DNA of 64,000 bases, taken from assembly GCF_035920345.1 (NCBI RefSeq), contig NZ_CP109149.1, positions 5,208,001 through 5,272,000 of the forward strand, read 5' to 3'. A program made the position numbers and the translations under genes. Below the pieces are notes generated by a model. That model was not told the DNA's origin. It did not search any database and worked only from the letters and a program-made list of their open reading frames with translations. Origin of the DNA: Nocardia vinacea. Its GTDB lineage: Bacteria; Actinomycetota; Actinomycetes; Mycobacteriales; Mycobacteriaceae. Every line of letters starts with the position of its first letter. The stretch's first letter is position 1. Of this stretch, positions 44,094 through 52,597 are shown in pieces.

Positions 44094-45119
44094 ATGCGCG
44101 CAAAGGGCATCAGCTACAGCACCGGCTTCCTCGGCAAAAGCGGGCTGTCCCGGCAGCCGTTCCACGCGGCCGAGGTCGAGCGGGAACTCCGCATAATCCG
44201 AGATGACCTGCACTGCAACGCAATACGCGTGATGGGCGGCGACCCGGATCGGATCGAGCTCGCCGCGACCTACGCCGCCGAACTCGGCCTCGAGGTCTGG
44301 TTCTCGCCCTATCCGCTGGAGCTCGACCCCGAGGAGGTGCTCACGCTGTTCGCCGACTGCGCCGAGCGCGCGGAACGCCTGCGACGACATGGGGCCGAGG
44401 TCGTCTTCGTGGCCGGCGCCGAACTGAGCCTGATGAACCACGGATTCCTACCCGGCAGCAATATCGACGAGCGGCTCGAGCTACTGCTGCGACCGGATCG
44501 GCTGCGCGAGCAGATCGGCGAAGTCAGCGCGCGGGTCAATGAATTCCTCGGCAAAGCGGTCGCGGTGGTCCGGGAACACTTCGGCGGGAAGATCACCTAT
44601 GCCGCGGTGCCGCTCGAGCGCGTCGACTGGGCGCCCTTCGATATCGCCTCGGTGGATCTGTATCGGTCCGCCGAGATCGCCGACCGGTTCGCCGATGGCG
44701 TCGGAACCCTTGTCGCACAGGGCAAGCCGCTCGCGATCACCGAATTCGGCGCGGCCACCTTCCACGGTGCGGGCGATCGCGGCGCACTCGGACTGGAGAT
44801 CGTCGAACACGACCCGCATACCGGCGCGCCACTGCGCGTGAACGGCCATTACCGTCGCGACGAGGCGGGCCAAGCCGCTTACATCCGCGAGCTGTTGGAG
44901 ATCTTCGACGCCAAGAGCGTGGACAGCACCTTCGTCTTCACCCTCGCCCTGCACGACCACCCGCACCGCCCCGATGGCGACCCACGCGACGACCTGGACC
45001 TGGCCAGCTACGGCATCGTCAAGGTCCTCGAAAACCGCTGCGGCGCCACCTATCCGGACCTGCCATGGGAACCGAAGGCCGCATTCCACACCCTCGCCGA
45101 CTACTACCGAGAGCACTGA
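44094..45119 (+). CDS. TIM-barrel glycosidase-like protein
   Basis: 341-residue cytosolic protein. Strand-loop features suggest a glycoside-hydrolase-like TIM barrel: HCNAIRVMGGDPDRI, LGLEVWFSPYP, VVFVAGAELSL and LAITEFGAATFHG, the last with a Glu at the position of a catalytic nucleophile. Homologues in Streptomyces have been labelled abortive infection proteins, but I see no direct support for phage defence. Control by the adjacent TetR is inferred from the shared operator. Confidence 0.65.
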   Translation: MRAKGISYSTGFLGKSGLSRQPFHAAEVERELRIIRDDLHCNAIRVMGGDPDRIELAATYAAELGLEVWFSPYPLELDPEEVLTLFADCAERAERLRRHGAEVVFVAGAELSLMNHGFLPGSNIDERLELLLRPDRLREQIGEVSARVNEFLGKAVAVVREHFGGKITYAAVPLERVDWAPFDIASVDLYRSAEIADRFADGVGTLVAQGKPLAITEFGAATFHGAGDRGALGLEIVEHDPHTGAPLRVNGHYRRDEAGQAAYIRELLEIFDAKSVDSTFVFTLALHDHPHRPDGDPRDDLDLASYGIVKVLENRCGATYPDLPWEPKAAFHTLADYYREH

Positions 45120-45123
45120 AATG

Positions 45124-46203
45124 TCACTGATCCCGATGGTTGTTCTCCAGAGTCCGCATGGGGTACCGATCCGAGTTGTCGGAAACCACTGTCGCGGTCA
45201 ACTCGTCGGCGGCGAGTCGGAATTCGAGAAGACAGCGTTGGTCGGTCAGGTCGGTGACCGTGTCCAGAATCAGGCCATGCGGCGCGGCGAGCGTGCGGAA
45301 CTCATCGATCCGGCGCTCGCGGCCGCCATACATTACGAGCATGGCCAGGTTGAATTCGCTGGCGGCCCCCAGGCCTCCGACTGGTTCGATGATCAGCACA
45401 CGCCCAGCCGGGTAGGCGGCCTCGACGCAACGGTTCAGGATGCGGTGCGCGTGCTCGTCATCCCAGTCGTGGAGGATGTCAACCAACAGATAGGCTTGCG
45501 CACCTGCCGGGAGCGGGTCGAAGAAGCTGCCCGCCGTGACCTGCGTGCGCCCGTCGAGATCATGCGCGCTGAAGGTGTGATGAGCTTGGGCGGCAGTCGG
45601 TTCGAGATCGACCAGATGGCCGTGCATTCGAGGGTGGGCGGCCAAGATCGCGGCGAGCAGACTGCCCTGGCCGCCACCGACGTCGACGATGCTGGAAAAC
45701 CGGGACCAATCGAAACCAGCGACGATGCGTGGGATCTGCTCACGAAACCGGTGGGCCATCTGCCGGTCGAATGACTCACGCAGGTAAGGATATTCAGCAA
45801 GGTCGGCCCAGAAGTCCTGCCCATAGCGGCGCGCGTAAGCCGCCTGCCCGGTGGTGATGCTGTGGGCGAGTTCGACGAACGCCAACTCGGCGCGGCCGCC
45901 CGCGGCGTCCAGATGCAGCAGATCGATCAGGCCATTGCCGGCATCGGCACACAGGTTCGTTCCGTACCCGGTCGTCCGGTAGCCGGTGGAAGTCCGCTCG
46001 ACGACTCCGAGGGTCGCCAGATGGCCCAACAGGAGATCGAGCGCGACTGGAGCAACAGTGAGCTCGACCGCGAGCTCATCGACACAAGCGCCATCACCGA
46101 GAAGCCGATCCGGCAGTCCCAAGGTCACCGCAACCCGCAGCGCCATCGGCGTAGCCAACCCAGCCATACGACAGATCGAGTCCGTATCGTCATTGCGTCC
46201 CAC
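45124..46203 (-). CDS. SAM-dependent O-methyltransferase
   Basis: 359-residue small-molecule methyltransferase. The N-terminal dimerisation wHTH (LRVAVTLGLPDRL, ELAVELTVAPVALDLLLGHLATLGVVER) and the SAM-binding VDVGGGQGSLLAAIL, then DLEPTA and HDWDDEHAHRILNRC, are those of the hydroxyneurosporene/antibiotic O-methyltransferase family (Methyltransf_2). It would methylate a phenol or polyketide hydroxyl. No biosynthetic genes are adjacent. It converges on the TIM-barrel gene with a 4-base gap. Confidence 0.9.
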   Translation of the reverse strand: MGRNDDTDSICRMAGLATPMALRVAVTLGLPDRLLGDGACVDELAVELTVAPVALDLLLGHLATLGVVERTSTGYRTTGYGTNLCADAGNGLIDLLHLDAAGGRAELAFVELAHSITTGQAAYARRYGQDFWADLAEYPYLRESFDRQMAHRFREQIPRIVAGFDWSRFSSIVDVGGGQGSLLAAILAAHPRMHGHLVDLEPTAAQAHHTFSAHDLDGRTQVTAGSFFDPLPAGAQAYLLVDILHDWDDEHAHRILNRCVEAAYPAGRVLIIEPVGGLGAASEFNLAMLVMYGGRERRIDEFRTLAAPHGLILDTVTDLTDQRCLLEFRLAADELTATVVSDNSDRYPMRTLENNHRDQ

Positions 46204-46372
46204 GAGGATCCACTGTGCACGTCAACCGAAAAGAATGCTCTGATCGGTACGGCGGCGGCGGTCGATGTGGCGTGCTGTGGCGTAACTCCAAGCGGCACTA
46301 TGCAACTCGGCTTCGGCCTCCACGCTGACCGAACCGATGCCTCCGCTGCTTACGAGACAGTTCATATCTGTC

Positions 46373-46386
46373 ACCTGATCACAGGT
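46373..46386. promoter_or_regulatory. Palindrome upstream of methyltransferase
   Basis: ACCTG-ATCA-CAGGT, a 14-bp perfect dyad in the 284-bp gap between the methyltransferase and PHP genes. It is a possible operator; no gene is seen in this gap. Confidence 0.3.
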
Positions 46387-46487
46387 ATCTACCACCGCGA
46401 CCTCGGCAGACCGGCGGCATCGTGCGCCCCCAGCCTTAGATGGCGATTCCCAGGTCTCAATGGCGGCTGCGGTCGGCAGTGGAGCCG

Positions 46488-47339
46488 CTATCGCGTCCAG
46501 AAGTCCTCGGGTTGGCGGCCTGGCCGGAATCCGAAGTGCTCGACCATTGCCACTGCCTCCGGGAAATTGTCGGCGAGCGCTTCTGGGACGTGGGCGTCGC
46601 TGCCGAATGTGACTGCGCGCCCGCCCTCTTCGCGCCACCATTGCGGAATCCAGGGCCAGAGTCTGCGGGTGTTCATCTCCAACGCTCTCCCACTGTCGGC
46701 GATGGCTCGCATCGCCAAACGGAAGCCGTCCTCGAAGCGGCGCGGGTCGAATGGGCCGACATCCACGGTTGGCCAGGCTCGTACCGCGTAGTCGATGTGG
46801 CTGAAAACTGTGAAGGAGTCGGATCCCGCGACCATGTGCGGGATCTCGTCGAGGTAGGCCGACATCACGTCATCCGGCGGCCACAGCCGAAACAGGGTGT
46901 TGGGCTCACTGCGGTCGTCGCCGATCTGGAGCGTGTGCAGCGAACCGTTCACGCGGTCCAACGCGGTCAGGTCGAGCAACTGAGCCGCCTGTTCATCGAA
47001 GAGGTGTGGTTGTCCGAACTCCACGCCGGTAAGGATGCGTAGTTCCGGGAACCGGAGACGACAGCGCTCGACGCAGTCGAGGTAGCCCGCAACATCCAGC
47101 ACCGGAGGGCGGATGTAGCCGCCCGGGCTGAGCAGGTGACGTTGGTGTGGCATGAGGTCCTCGGGACCGGTGCGCCATGCGTCGTCGAAATCGAGATGTT
47201 CGGTGAAGACGACCGCGGGCAGACCGATCGCGACGGCGTGCTCGCAGGTTCGTTGCATCCGGCCTGAGGCCTTCGACGCGGGACCGCCAGTGTCCCAGGA
47301 CCATTCGCTGTGAACATGGCTGTCTGCTGGAAGCATCAC
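46488..47339 (-). CDS. PHP-domain phosphoesterase (histidinol-phosphatase-like)
   Basis: 283-residue metal-dependent hydrolase of the PHP family. It has the N-terminal DSHVHSEWSWD, then FTEHLDFDD, TGVEFGQP, SHIDY and the late TFGSDAHVPEAL, giving the His/Asp/Glu trinuclear site. The closest class is HisK-type histidinol-phosphatase, but no his genes are nearby, so the substrate is open. Start GTG 47339 or ATG 47336. Its upstream region abuts a duplicated fragment. Confidence 0.85.
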   Translation of the reverse strand: MMLPADSHVHSEWSWDTGGPASKASGRMQRTCEHAVAIGLPAVVFTEHLDFDDAWRTGPEDLMPHQRHLLSPGGYIRPPVLDVAGYLDCVERCRLRFPELRILTGVEFGQPHLFDEQAAQLLDLTALDRVNGSLHTLQIGDDRSEPNTLFRLWPPDDVMSAYLDEIPHMVAGSDSFTVFSHIDYAVRAWPTVDVGPFDPRRFEDGFRLAMRAIADSGRALEMNTRRLWPWIPQWWREEGGRAVTFGSDAHVPEALADNFPEAVAMVEHFGFRPGRQPEDFWTR

Positions 47340-47363
47340 CCGTCGAGCTTTGCACTCGGTGCC

Positions 47364-47617
47364 GGCCCCCGACCCGCTCGTCCTCGACGTCGTCTACGCG
47401 CCGCCCACGGGTAACCGCTCTTCGAAGACGCCGGCGCCCCGACTGCGCGTAGTTAGCTCGGCGCCCCAGCCGGACCAGCGGAAGGTACACCTCGTGGGCG
47501 ATTTCGATGGACACCTCCGCGGGTGCGGTGGGTACCGTGCGCAGCACGAATTCGTTGCGCAACAAGATGATTGCCACGGTGGCGACCCGTGGATACAGGG
47601 TCTCCGATGCGGCCTCG
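47364..47617. repeat. Diverged copy of cupin and tetR gene tails
   Basis: This stretch repeats 43291-43547 in the same orientation with roughly 80-85 percent identity by eye. It covers the last ~30 codons of the cupin gene on the plus strand (PDPLVLDVVYAPPTG) and the last ~50 of tetR on the minus strand (IILLRNEFVLRTVPTAPAE then IAHEVYLPLVR). Both are gene fragments without starts. The frames are damaged. Confidence 0.8.
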
Positions 47618-47653
47618 AACCGCCGACCGGCGGTGGATCGACCGGCCGGTAGC

Positions 47654-48373
47654 TCAGTCGGCCGCGATCTCCAGTAACGCGTCGGCCACCGACTGTGGCT
47701 CGGTGATCATCAGGTCGTGCCCGGTGTCGATGTCCCACAGGCGCCCCGATGCCCGGGCATTCTCGACCAGCACCGGGTCACGAGTGGCCAGCGTCGAGGT
47801 GCAGATGATGTGGTACTGCGGCAGCGCCCACAGGGCGTCCTCGTTACCCAGATCGAGTTTGTCCTCGAAGCACCGCCACGGGTGAGCGGTGAGCCGCGCC
47901 TGCATCCACGCCAGGTCCGTAGCATCCGTGACGCCATAGAAAAGGCCTGCGTTCTCGGTCGGGAGCAGGACCAACTCGACCCCGTCGACGGTCTCACCGA
48001 GCGGCCGGGTCGCCTCGATGATCGGGCCTGCGACATCGACAAGGGACTGGCCGTCGACCGGATTGGCGGCATCCAGATATACGAGCCGGCCGACCCGCTC
48101 GACGGCACGGTCCGCGGCACCGGTGATAACCATGCCGCCGTAGCTGTGGCCGACGAGGATCACGTCCCGCAGATCCTCGTAGTGCAACAGCGACGCCACA
48201 TCCTGAATATGAGTGTCCAAACCGATACCCGCGAGGCGCAGATGCGCCCGCTCGGCCAGCCCTGACAGAGTCGGCGCGTACACCTCATGGCCCGCCCCGC
48301 GCAGCAGCCGTGCCACCTGCCGATAGCACCACCCGCCGTGCCCACCACCATGTACCAGCACAAATGTAGCCAT
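47654..48373 (-). CDS. Alpha/beta hydrolase
   Basis: 239-residue serine hydrolase of the EstC/salicylate-esterase-like class. It has FVLVHGGGHGGWCYRQV at the N-terminus, the nucleophile elbow VGHSYGGMV, and a late GHDLMIT carrying the catalytic His. ATG 48373 has AGGAG a few bases upstream; the longer frame to 48457 has no ribosome site. Cytosolic. The substrate is unknown. Confidence 0.88.
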   Translation of the reverse strand: MATFVLVHGGGHGGWCYRQVARLLRGAGHEVYAPTLSGLAERAHLRLAGIGLDTHIQDVASLLHYEDLRDVILVGHSYGGMVITGAADRAVERVGRLVYLDAANPVDGQSLVDVAGPIIEATRPLGETVDGVELVLLPTENAGLFYGVTDATDLAWMQARLTAHPWRCFEDKLDLGNEDALWALPQYHIICTSTLATRDPVLVENARASGRLWDIDTGHDLMITEPQSVADALLEIAAD

Positions 48374-48493
48374 CGCAGCTCCTGGAAATCTAATTCTCAA
48401 TTGCGAGAGTGTTGTATCAAGTAATCGGATTATCCGAGTTGCGCTGCGATCGAACAACGGACGGTAGACGCCGGTTTCGCCGACCCCGCCAGG

Positions 48494-48514
48494 TATACTC
48501 GAACATAAGTTCGA
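48494..48514 (+). promoter_or_regulatory. LexA SOS box over a promoter
   Basis: TCGAACATAAGTTCGA (48499-48514) is a perfect match to the actinobacterial LexA box TCGAAC-N4-GTTCGA. It overlaps the end of a consensus -10 TATACT (48494-48499), with the start of transcription expected inside the box. It controls the gene at 48530. Confidence 0.85.
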
Positions 48515-48529
48515 ATCGAGAGGTTCTGG

Positions 48530-48949
48530 ATGCGGGCGTTACGTCGAGCCGAGATTGCCGGGTTACTGGCCAGCGATATCGTCGCGCACCTGGCCACGAT
48601 CGACGCGGCCGGATATCCGCATGTCACACCGATATGGTTTCTGTGGGATCAGCAGGCCTTTCGGCTGACCAGTTGGGCGGGGCGGCCGCATTTGCGGCGG
48701 ATTCTGGCGAACCCGCGGGTCGGGTTGGTAATCGATCGGGAGGTGGTGGGTTCGCGGGACGGCGGGCAACGGCCGAATCGACAGGTGCGGGTGATCGGGG
48801 ATGCCGAACTGACCATTGATGCGGATGGTGTGTGGACCCAGCGCATCTGGGAGAAGTACGGCAGTGGGCCGGTGCTGGGCGAGGTGGAGCGTGCGCGGAT
48901 GCTGATCACGATTACCCCCGATCGCTTCGTCGCCATCGCGAGCGTCTGA
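48530..48949 (+). CDS. PPOX-class flavin/F420-dependent oxidoreductase
   Basis: 139-residue split-barrel protein of the pyridoxamine-phosphate-oxidase class. It has AHLATIDAAGYPHVTPIWFLWD, the LTSWAGRPHLRRILANPRV cofactor segment and the end of a typical F420-dependent Rv1155-like protein. Such proteins reduce enones, quinones or other substrates with F420H2 or FMN. ATG 48530 has GAGAGG upstream. Its promoter carries a perfect LexA box, so it should be induced by DNA damage. That is not usual for the family. Confidence 0.88.
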   Translation: MRALRRAEIAGLLASDIVAHLATIDAAGYPHVTPIWFLWDQQAFRLTSWAGRPHLRRILANPRVGLVIDREVVGSRDGGQRPNRQVRVIGDAELTIDADGVWTQRIWEKYGSGPVLGEVERARMLITITPDRFVAIASV

Positions 48950-49056
48950 CCTGCGCGAAAATCTCTTCAGAAAATTTCGCGGAGATATGTCGAAGGCGTC
49001 GGAACGGCTCCGACCAAAGGGTGACAGTAGGTCACAACCAACCCAAGGAGCCCACC

Positions 49057-49509
49057 ATGTCGGTCAACACGTTCTTCTGGTTCGACAGCGACGCCGAAGA
49101 AGCCGCCACCCGCTACACCGCGCTGATCCCCAACTCCCGCATCGTCGAGGTCAATCGCCACCCCGATGGTTCGGTGTTCATCGTCTCGATCGAACTCGAC
49201 GGTCACCCGTACACCCTGATGAACGGCGGTCCCGGACATCCGTTCACGGATGCCGCATCGATCCAGGTGGTCGTCGATACCCAGGCCGAGGTCGATCGCC
49301 TGTGGGACGCCCTGGTGGACGGTGGTGAACCCGGCCCCTGCGGCTGGCTGACCGACCGCTACGGCCTGTCCTGGCAGGTTGTCCCTGCGGCCCTGCTCAC
49401 CCTCATGGACGGTGCGAACCCCACAAAGACCGGCGCGGTCGCCACGGCGCTGCGGTCCATGACCAAGCTGGATATCAAGGTGCTGCAGGACGCGTACGAC
49501 AACGCGTGA
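49057..49509 (+). CDS. PhnB-like VOC protein
   Basis: 150-residue glyoxalase-fold protein of the 3-demethylubiquinone-9 methyltransferase/PhnB class. It starts MSVNTFFWFDSDAEEAATRYTALIPNS, then IVSIELDGHPYTLMNGGP and CGWLTDRYGLSWQVVP. ATG 49057 has AAGGAG seven bases upstream. A GTGAC-N5-GTCAC dyad at 49021-49035 is a possible operator. Function unknown. Confidence 0.85.
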   Translation: MSVNTFFWFDSDAEEAATRYTALIPNSRIVEVNRHPDGSVFIVSIELDGHPYTLMNGGPGHPFTDAASIQVVVDTQAEVDRLWDALVDGGEPGPCGWLTDRYGLSWQVVPAALLTLMDGANPTKTGAVATALRSMTKLDIKVLQDAYDNA

Positions 49510-49529
49510 GACCCGGACACCCCGTCCGA

Positions 49530-49561
49530 TAGCCGGGCACCCGAACCGAGGTGCCCGGCTA
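49530..49561. terminator. Palindrome/terminator after PhnB-like gene
   Basis: Perfect 12-bp stem TAGCCGGGCACC/GGTGCCCGGCTA with an 8-base loop, 20 bases after the stop. It has the same core as the palindrome at 42745-42777. Confidence 0.65.
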
Positions 49562-49596
49562 GGGTGCCCGGGTATGCGCAGCGCAAGGCTGGAAGT

Positions 49597-49823
49597 CCTA
49601 CACGGACTGGCTGGCCACCAACCGGGCCGTGCTGAAAGGCGCGAACAAAATTACCGACGCCACACTCCGCGACCCGTTCGAGGGGATCGGCAAACCCGAG
49701 CCGCTACGCCACCACCTTGCTGGGCACTGGTCACGGCGCATCACCCACGAGCATCGGTTGATCTACTACGTGACAGACACTGAAATCGTTGTGGTACAAG
49801 TCGGTTCACACTACGAAGACTGA
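49597..49823 (+). pseudogene. YoeB/Txe toxin remnant
   Basis: The frame reads WKSYTDWLATNRAVLKGANKI, then LRDPFEGIGKPEPLRHHLAGHWSRRI and THEHRLIYYV, which is a YoeB-type endoribonuclease toxin nearly to its normal end (SHYED). The N-terminal residues and the start are lost: the frame is closed by a TAG upstream and the only in-frame start is an internal GTG. No antitoxin gene precedes it. It is a decayed orphan, although a shortened product from GTG 49629 cannot be excluded. Confidence 0.7.
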
Positions 49824-49903
49824 CGAGTAACCAACTGGGCCCCGAAGCCCGTGAATTCAACGCCCTCCGGGATGTCGCCGCCGACCGCCGTCGTATGGCC
49901 TGA

Positions 49904-50815
49904 TCAGGATGCCGAAACGACCTCCGCGAAGACATCGTCGAGGTTGCTCGCGGTGAGTCCGAAGGTCTCCCGGGTGGTGGTGTCGTCGACGGTGAACTCG
50001 CGATGCGACATGTGGTAGGTCTCGAACAATTCGGCCCAGAACGGGTCGGTGTGGCCGAGGAGGGTCAGTTCGCGGTCCGTCATCACCTCGAGCCGCGGCT
50101 TCGGGGCATCCGCTGTTGCGGCGAAGCGCTCGGCGGCCGCACGCAGGGTGCTGGTAATGGTCGGCGCGAGCCAGGCCTGCCCCCAAGCGCTTTCGCTGCG
50201 CGCGACCGCGACGAGTGCGGCGGCCGCGTCACCGATCGCGGTGTAGGAGTGCGGCAGATCCAGGTCCTGCGGTACCAGAGCGAGTTGGCCCGCAATCACT
50301 TTCGGCTGCACCAGCAGCGAGAACAGCGATACCGCACCGCGGCCGAGGAATTGGCCCGCCCTGACCTCGGTGACCCGCACCCGGCCCGCATCGTGCGCCG
50401 CCTTGGCGTCGAGCCACATCCGCGCGCGCACCCGGCCCTTGGCTCCGGTGGCCGCCAGGGGTGTGTCGTCGGTGACCACACCGTCCACCGGGCCGTAGCC
50501 GTAAAGGTTGCCGAGCATTACGTAGTTCGCACCGGATTGCTCCGCGGCCGACAGTATGGCCCCGAACAGTGGCGGTACCGCCTCCGGCCAGGTGTGATAC
50601 GCGGGCATCGCGGTATTGAATACGGCGTCCGCGCCCTTGACGAGATCGGTGAGCGCGGTCGCGTCCACGGCATCGGTTGCGATTAGCTCGATATCGGGAT
50701 GCTGCGGGCCGGTCCCACTGCGGCTGATCATCCGCACCTGATCGCCGGATTCGGCCAACCGGACCGCGGTTGCCGAGGCGGTGGCGCCCCGGCCGATGAT
50801 GACATGCGAAGGCAT
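49904..50815 (-). CDS. NAD(P)-dependent epimerase/dehydrogenase-like protein
   Basis: 303-residue Rossmann-fold protein of the extended SDR/NmrA-like group. It begins PSHVIIGRGATASATAVRLAESG, a glycine motif GxGATA that is looser than the usual GxxGxxG. ATDAVDATAL, NYVMLGNLYGYG and SYTAIGDAAAAL follow. ATG 50815 has AAGGGAAG upstream; the frame extends to 50842. The substrate is unknown. It is divergent from the AraC-type regulator, which may control it. Confidence 0.85.
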   Translation of the reverse strand: MPSHVIIGRGATASATAVRLAESGDQVRMISRSGTGPQHPDIELIATDAVDATALTDLVKGADAVFNTAMPAYHTWPEAVPPLFGAILSAAEQSGANYVMLGNLYGYGPVDGVVTDDTPLAATGAKGRVRARMWLDAKAAHDAGRVRVTEVRAGQFLGRGAVSLFSLLVQPKVIAGQLALVPQDLDLPHSYTAIGDAAAALVAVARSESAWGQAWLAPTITSTLRAAAERFAATADAPKPRLEVMTDRELTLLGHTDPFWAELFETYHMSHREFTVDDTTTRETFGLTASNLDDVFAEVVSAS

Positions 50816-50944
50816 GCGACTTCCCTTCTGAGGCAAGATCATTCACGCAACCAAGGCGATTTGCCGATCGCGTGCCATCAACATTGCCGGGCGCGGGAGC
50901 GCTAGACTAGTGGCCGGTCAGCCATCTATCCCAAGGATCCAGCC

Positions 50945-51904
50945 ATGAAGACCGTTGCCGTTGTCGCCGTCGCGCCGGTGAAGCCCTTCGAACTCGCCAT
51001 GCCCGGAACCATGCTCGGCACGGTGATGGTGGACGGTGAGCCGTGTTACCGGATGGTGGTGTGCACCGCCGAACCCGGCGTTGTTCCCGGCGCACTGGGC
51101 GGCTTCGATGTCGTGGTGCCGCGCGGACTGGATGCGCTCGACGAGGCGGATACCGTCATCGTGCCGAGTACCGGCAGTCGCGGCACCGCCGATGCGGCCA
51201 CCATTGCGGCACTGCGCAGGGCCGTCGACCAAGGCAAACGTGTCACTTCGATCTGTAGTGGCGCATTCGTATTGGCTCAGGCCGGGTTGTTGTCCGGCCG
51301 CACCGCGACCACGCACTGGGGACTGGCCGACGAACTCGCCGCGATGTTCCCGGAGGTTACGGTGCGCACCGATGCCCTGTTCATAGAGGACGGACCGGTG
51401 ACCACCGCCGCCGGTGCCGCCGCCGGAATCGACCTGTGCCTGCACCTGATTCGCACCGACTACGGTGCGACGGTCGCCAATGCCGCCGCCCGCGCCGCTG
51501 TGGTGACACCGGTACGCCCCGGCGGCCAAGCCCAATTCGTCGACTCGCCACTGCCCCCCGAGAACGGCCTCACCCTCTCGGCCACCCGTACCTGGGCCCT
51601 GGAACGCCTAGACACTCCCCTGTCCCTGGACGATCTGGCCACCCACGCCCGCACCAGCGTGCGCACCCTCACCCGCCGCTTCCACGAGGAAACCGGCCTC
51701 AGCCCCCAGAAATGGCTACTGCACCAACGCATTCAGCGCGCCCGCGAACTCCTCGAATCCACCACTTTGCCCATGGACCAGGTAGCCCGCCACAGCGGCA
51801 TCGGCTCCGCGGAATCCCTGCGCCAACACATGATCCGCCACGTAGGCCTCCCCCCGAGCGCCTACCGCGCCTCCTTCACCCGCACCCCGCGCCGATCCGC
51901 ATGA
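50945..51904 (+). CDS. GlxA-type AraC regulator with DJ-1/PfpI domain
   Basis: 319-residue transcription factor. Residues 1 to about 180 form a DJ-1/PfpI glutamine-amidotransferase-like sensor with CSGAFVLAQAGLLSGRTATTHW. Residues about 215-310 hold two AraC helix-turn-helix motifs (LDDLATHARTSVRTLTRRFHEETG and MDQVARHSGIGSAESLRQH). It is a FtrA/GlxA-like regulator. Target unknown; the divergent dehydrogenase is the first candidate. Confidence 0.92.
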   Translation: MKTVAVVAVAPVKPFELAMPGTMLGTVMVDGEPCYRMVVCTAEPGVVPGALGGFDVVVPRGLDALDEADTVIVPSTGSRGTADAATIAALRRAVDQGKRVTSICSGAFVLAQAGLLSGRTATTHWGLADELAAMFPEVTVRTDALFIEDGPVTTAAGAAAGIDLCLHLIRTDYGATVANAAARAAVVTPVRPGGQAQFVDSPLPPENGLTLSATRTWALERLDTPLSLDDLATHARTSVRTLTRRFHEETGLSPQKWLLHQRIQRARELLESTTLPMDQVARHSGIGSAESLRQHMIRHVGLPPSAYRASFTRTPRRSA

Positions 51905-51919
51905 GCGAACCCGACGCGG

Positions 51920-52060
51920 CTATGCCTGATTGACAGTCAGCTCCGGCACGACAGAGCGAAACCCGGTGTCCTGACTCACCACCGGCCATCCGTGTGCGAT
52001 CGCAGTTGCCCGGCAGATTGCCTGGCCCGGAAAGCCGCTGAACAGCGCTGGGCTCAGCCG
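51920..52060 (-). pseudogene. PIN-domain (VapC-like) toxin remnant
   Basis: On the minus strand a frame ending at 51920 reads AIAHGWPVVSQDTGFRSVVPELTVNQA, preceded by GFPGQAICRA. This is the wording of the C-terminal end of PIN-domain toxins (ATAIAxGWPVVTQD). The N-terminal acidic residues are missing, with no start. The rest of 51905-52173 shows no gene. Confidence 0.4.
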
Positions 52061-52173
52061 AATCCGGCCGATGCGGTCCTGCCTTGATACACCAACCGCC
52101 GCCGAGCGCCGGTGTCATGGATGGTCGGTAGAGTGAGCTCGACCGCTATCCAGGCTGTACCAGGAGGCATTCG

Positions 52174-52521
52174 GTGAATGCGAAATCGTTCGTGAACGGG
52201 TTCAACTCGGTGACGCTGACCTTGACGAATGCGCCCTTGGTTGGGTCGCTCATGCGCAAGAGCTTCGTCGAGATCAGTTACGTGGGCCGCCGTTCCGGCA
52301 AAACCTTCAGCACGCCCGTGAACTACCGCCGTTCCGGCGATTCGATCGTCATCGGAGTTGCATTCCCGGATCGAAAGAGTTGGTGGCGCAACTTCACCGA
52401 TGAAGGCGGCCCGATCACGCTGCACCTCGAGGGCGGCGACCGGCGTGGTCACGCGCTCGCAAGTCGTGACGAGCGCGGGCGGGTCACGGTGCGTGTTCGC
52501 CTGGACGATTCGATCCAGTGA
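52174..52521 (+). CDS. Deazaflavin-dependent nitroreductase-family protein
   Basis: 115-residue split-barrel protein of the Ddn/Rv3547-like F420 family. It has an N-terminal amphipathic helix, then FVEISYVGRRSGKTFSTPVNYRRSGD and RKSWWRNFTDEGGPITLHLEGG. It would use F420H2 to reduce quinones or similar compounds near the membrane. ATG 52174 follows GGAGGC. It is convergent with the chelatase gene. Confidence 0.85.
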   Translation: MNAKSFVNGFNSVTLTLTNAPLVGSLMRKSFVEISYVGRRSGKTFSTPVNYRRSGDSIVIGVAFPDRKSWWRNFTDEGGPITLHLEGGDRRGHALASRDERGRVTVRVRLDDSIQ

Positions 52522-52597
52522 CATCGTCCGGAACCAGCCGACGAGTACCAGTCCCGGTGACAGCGAATATCAGCGCTCGTACTGCGTCGCCTATGCG

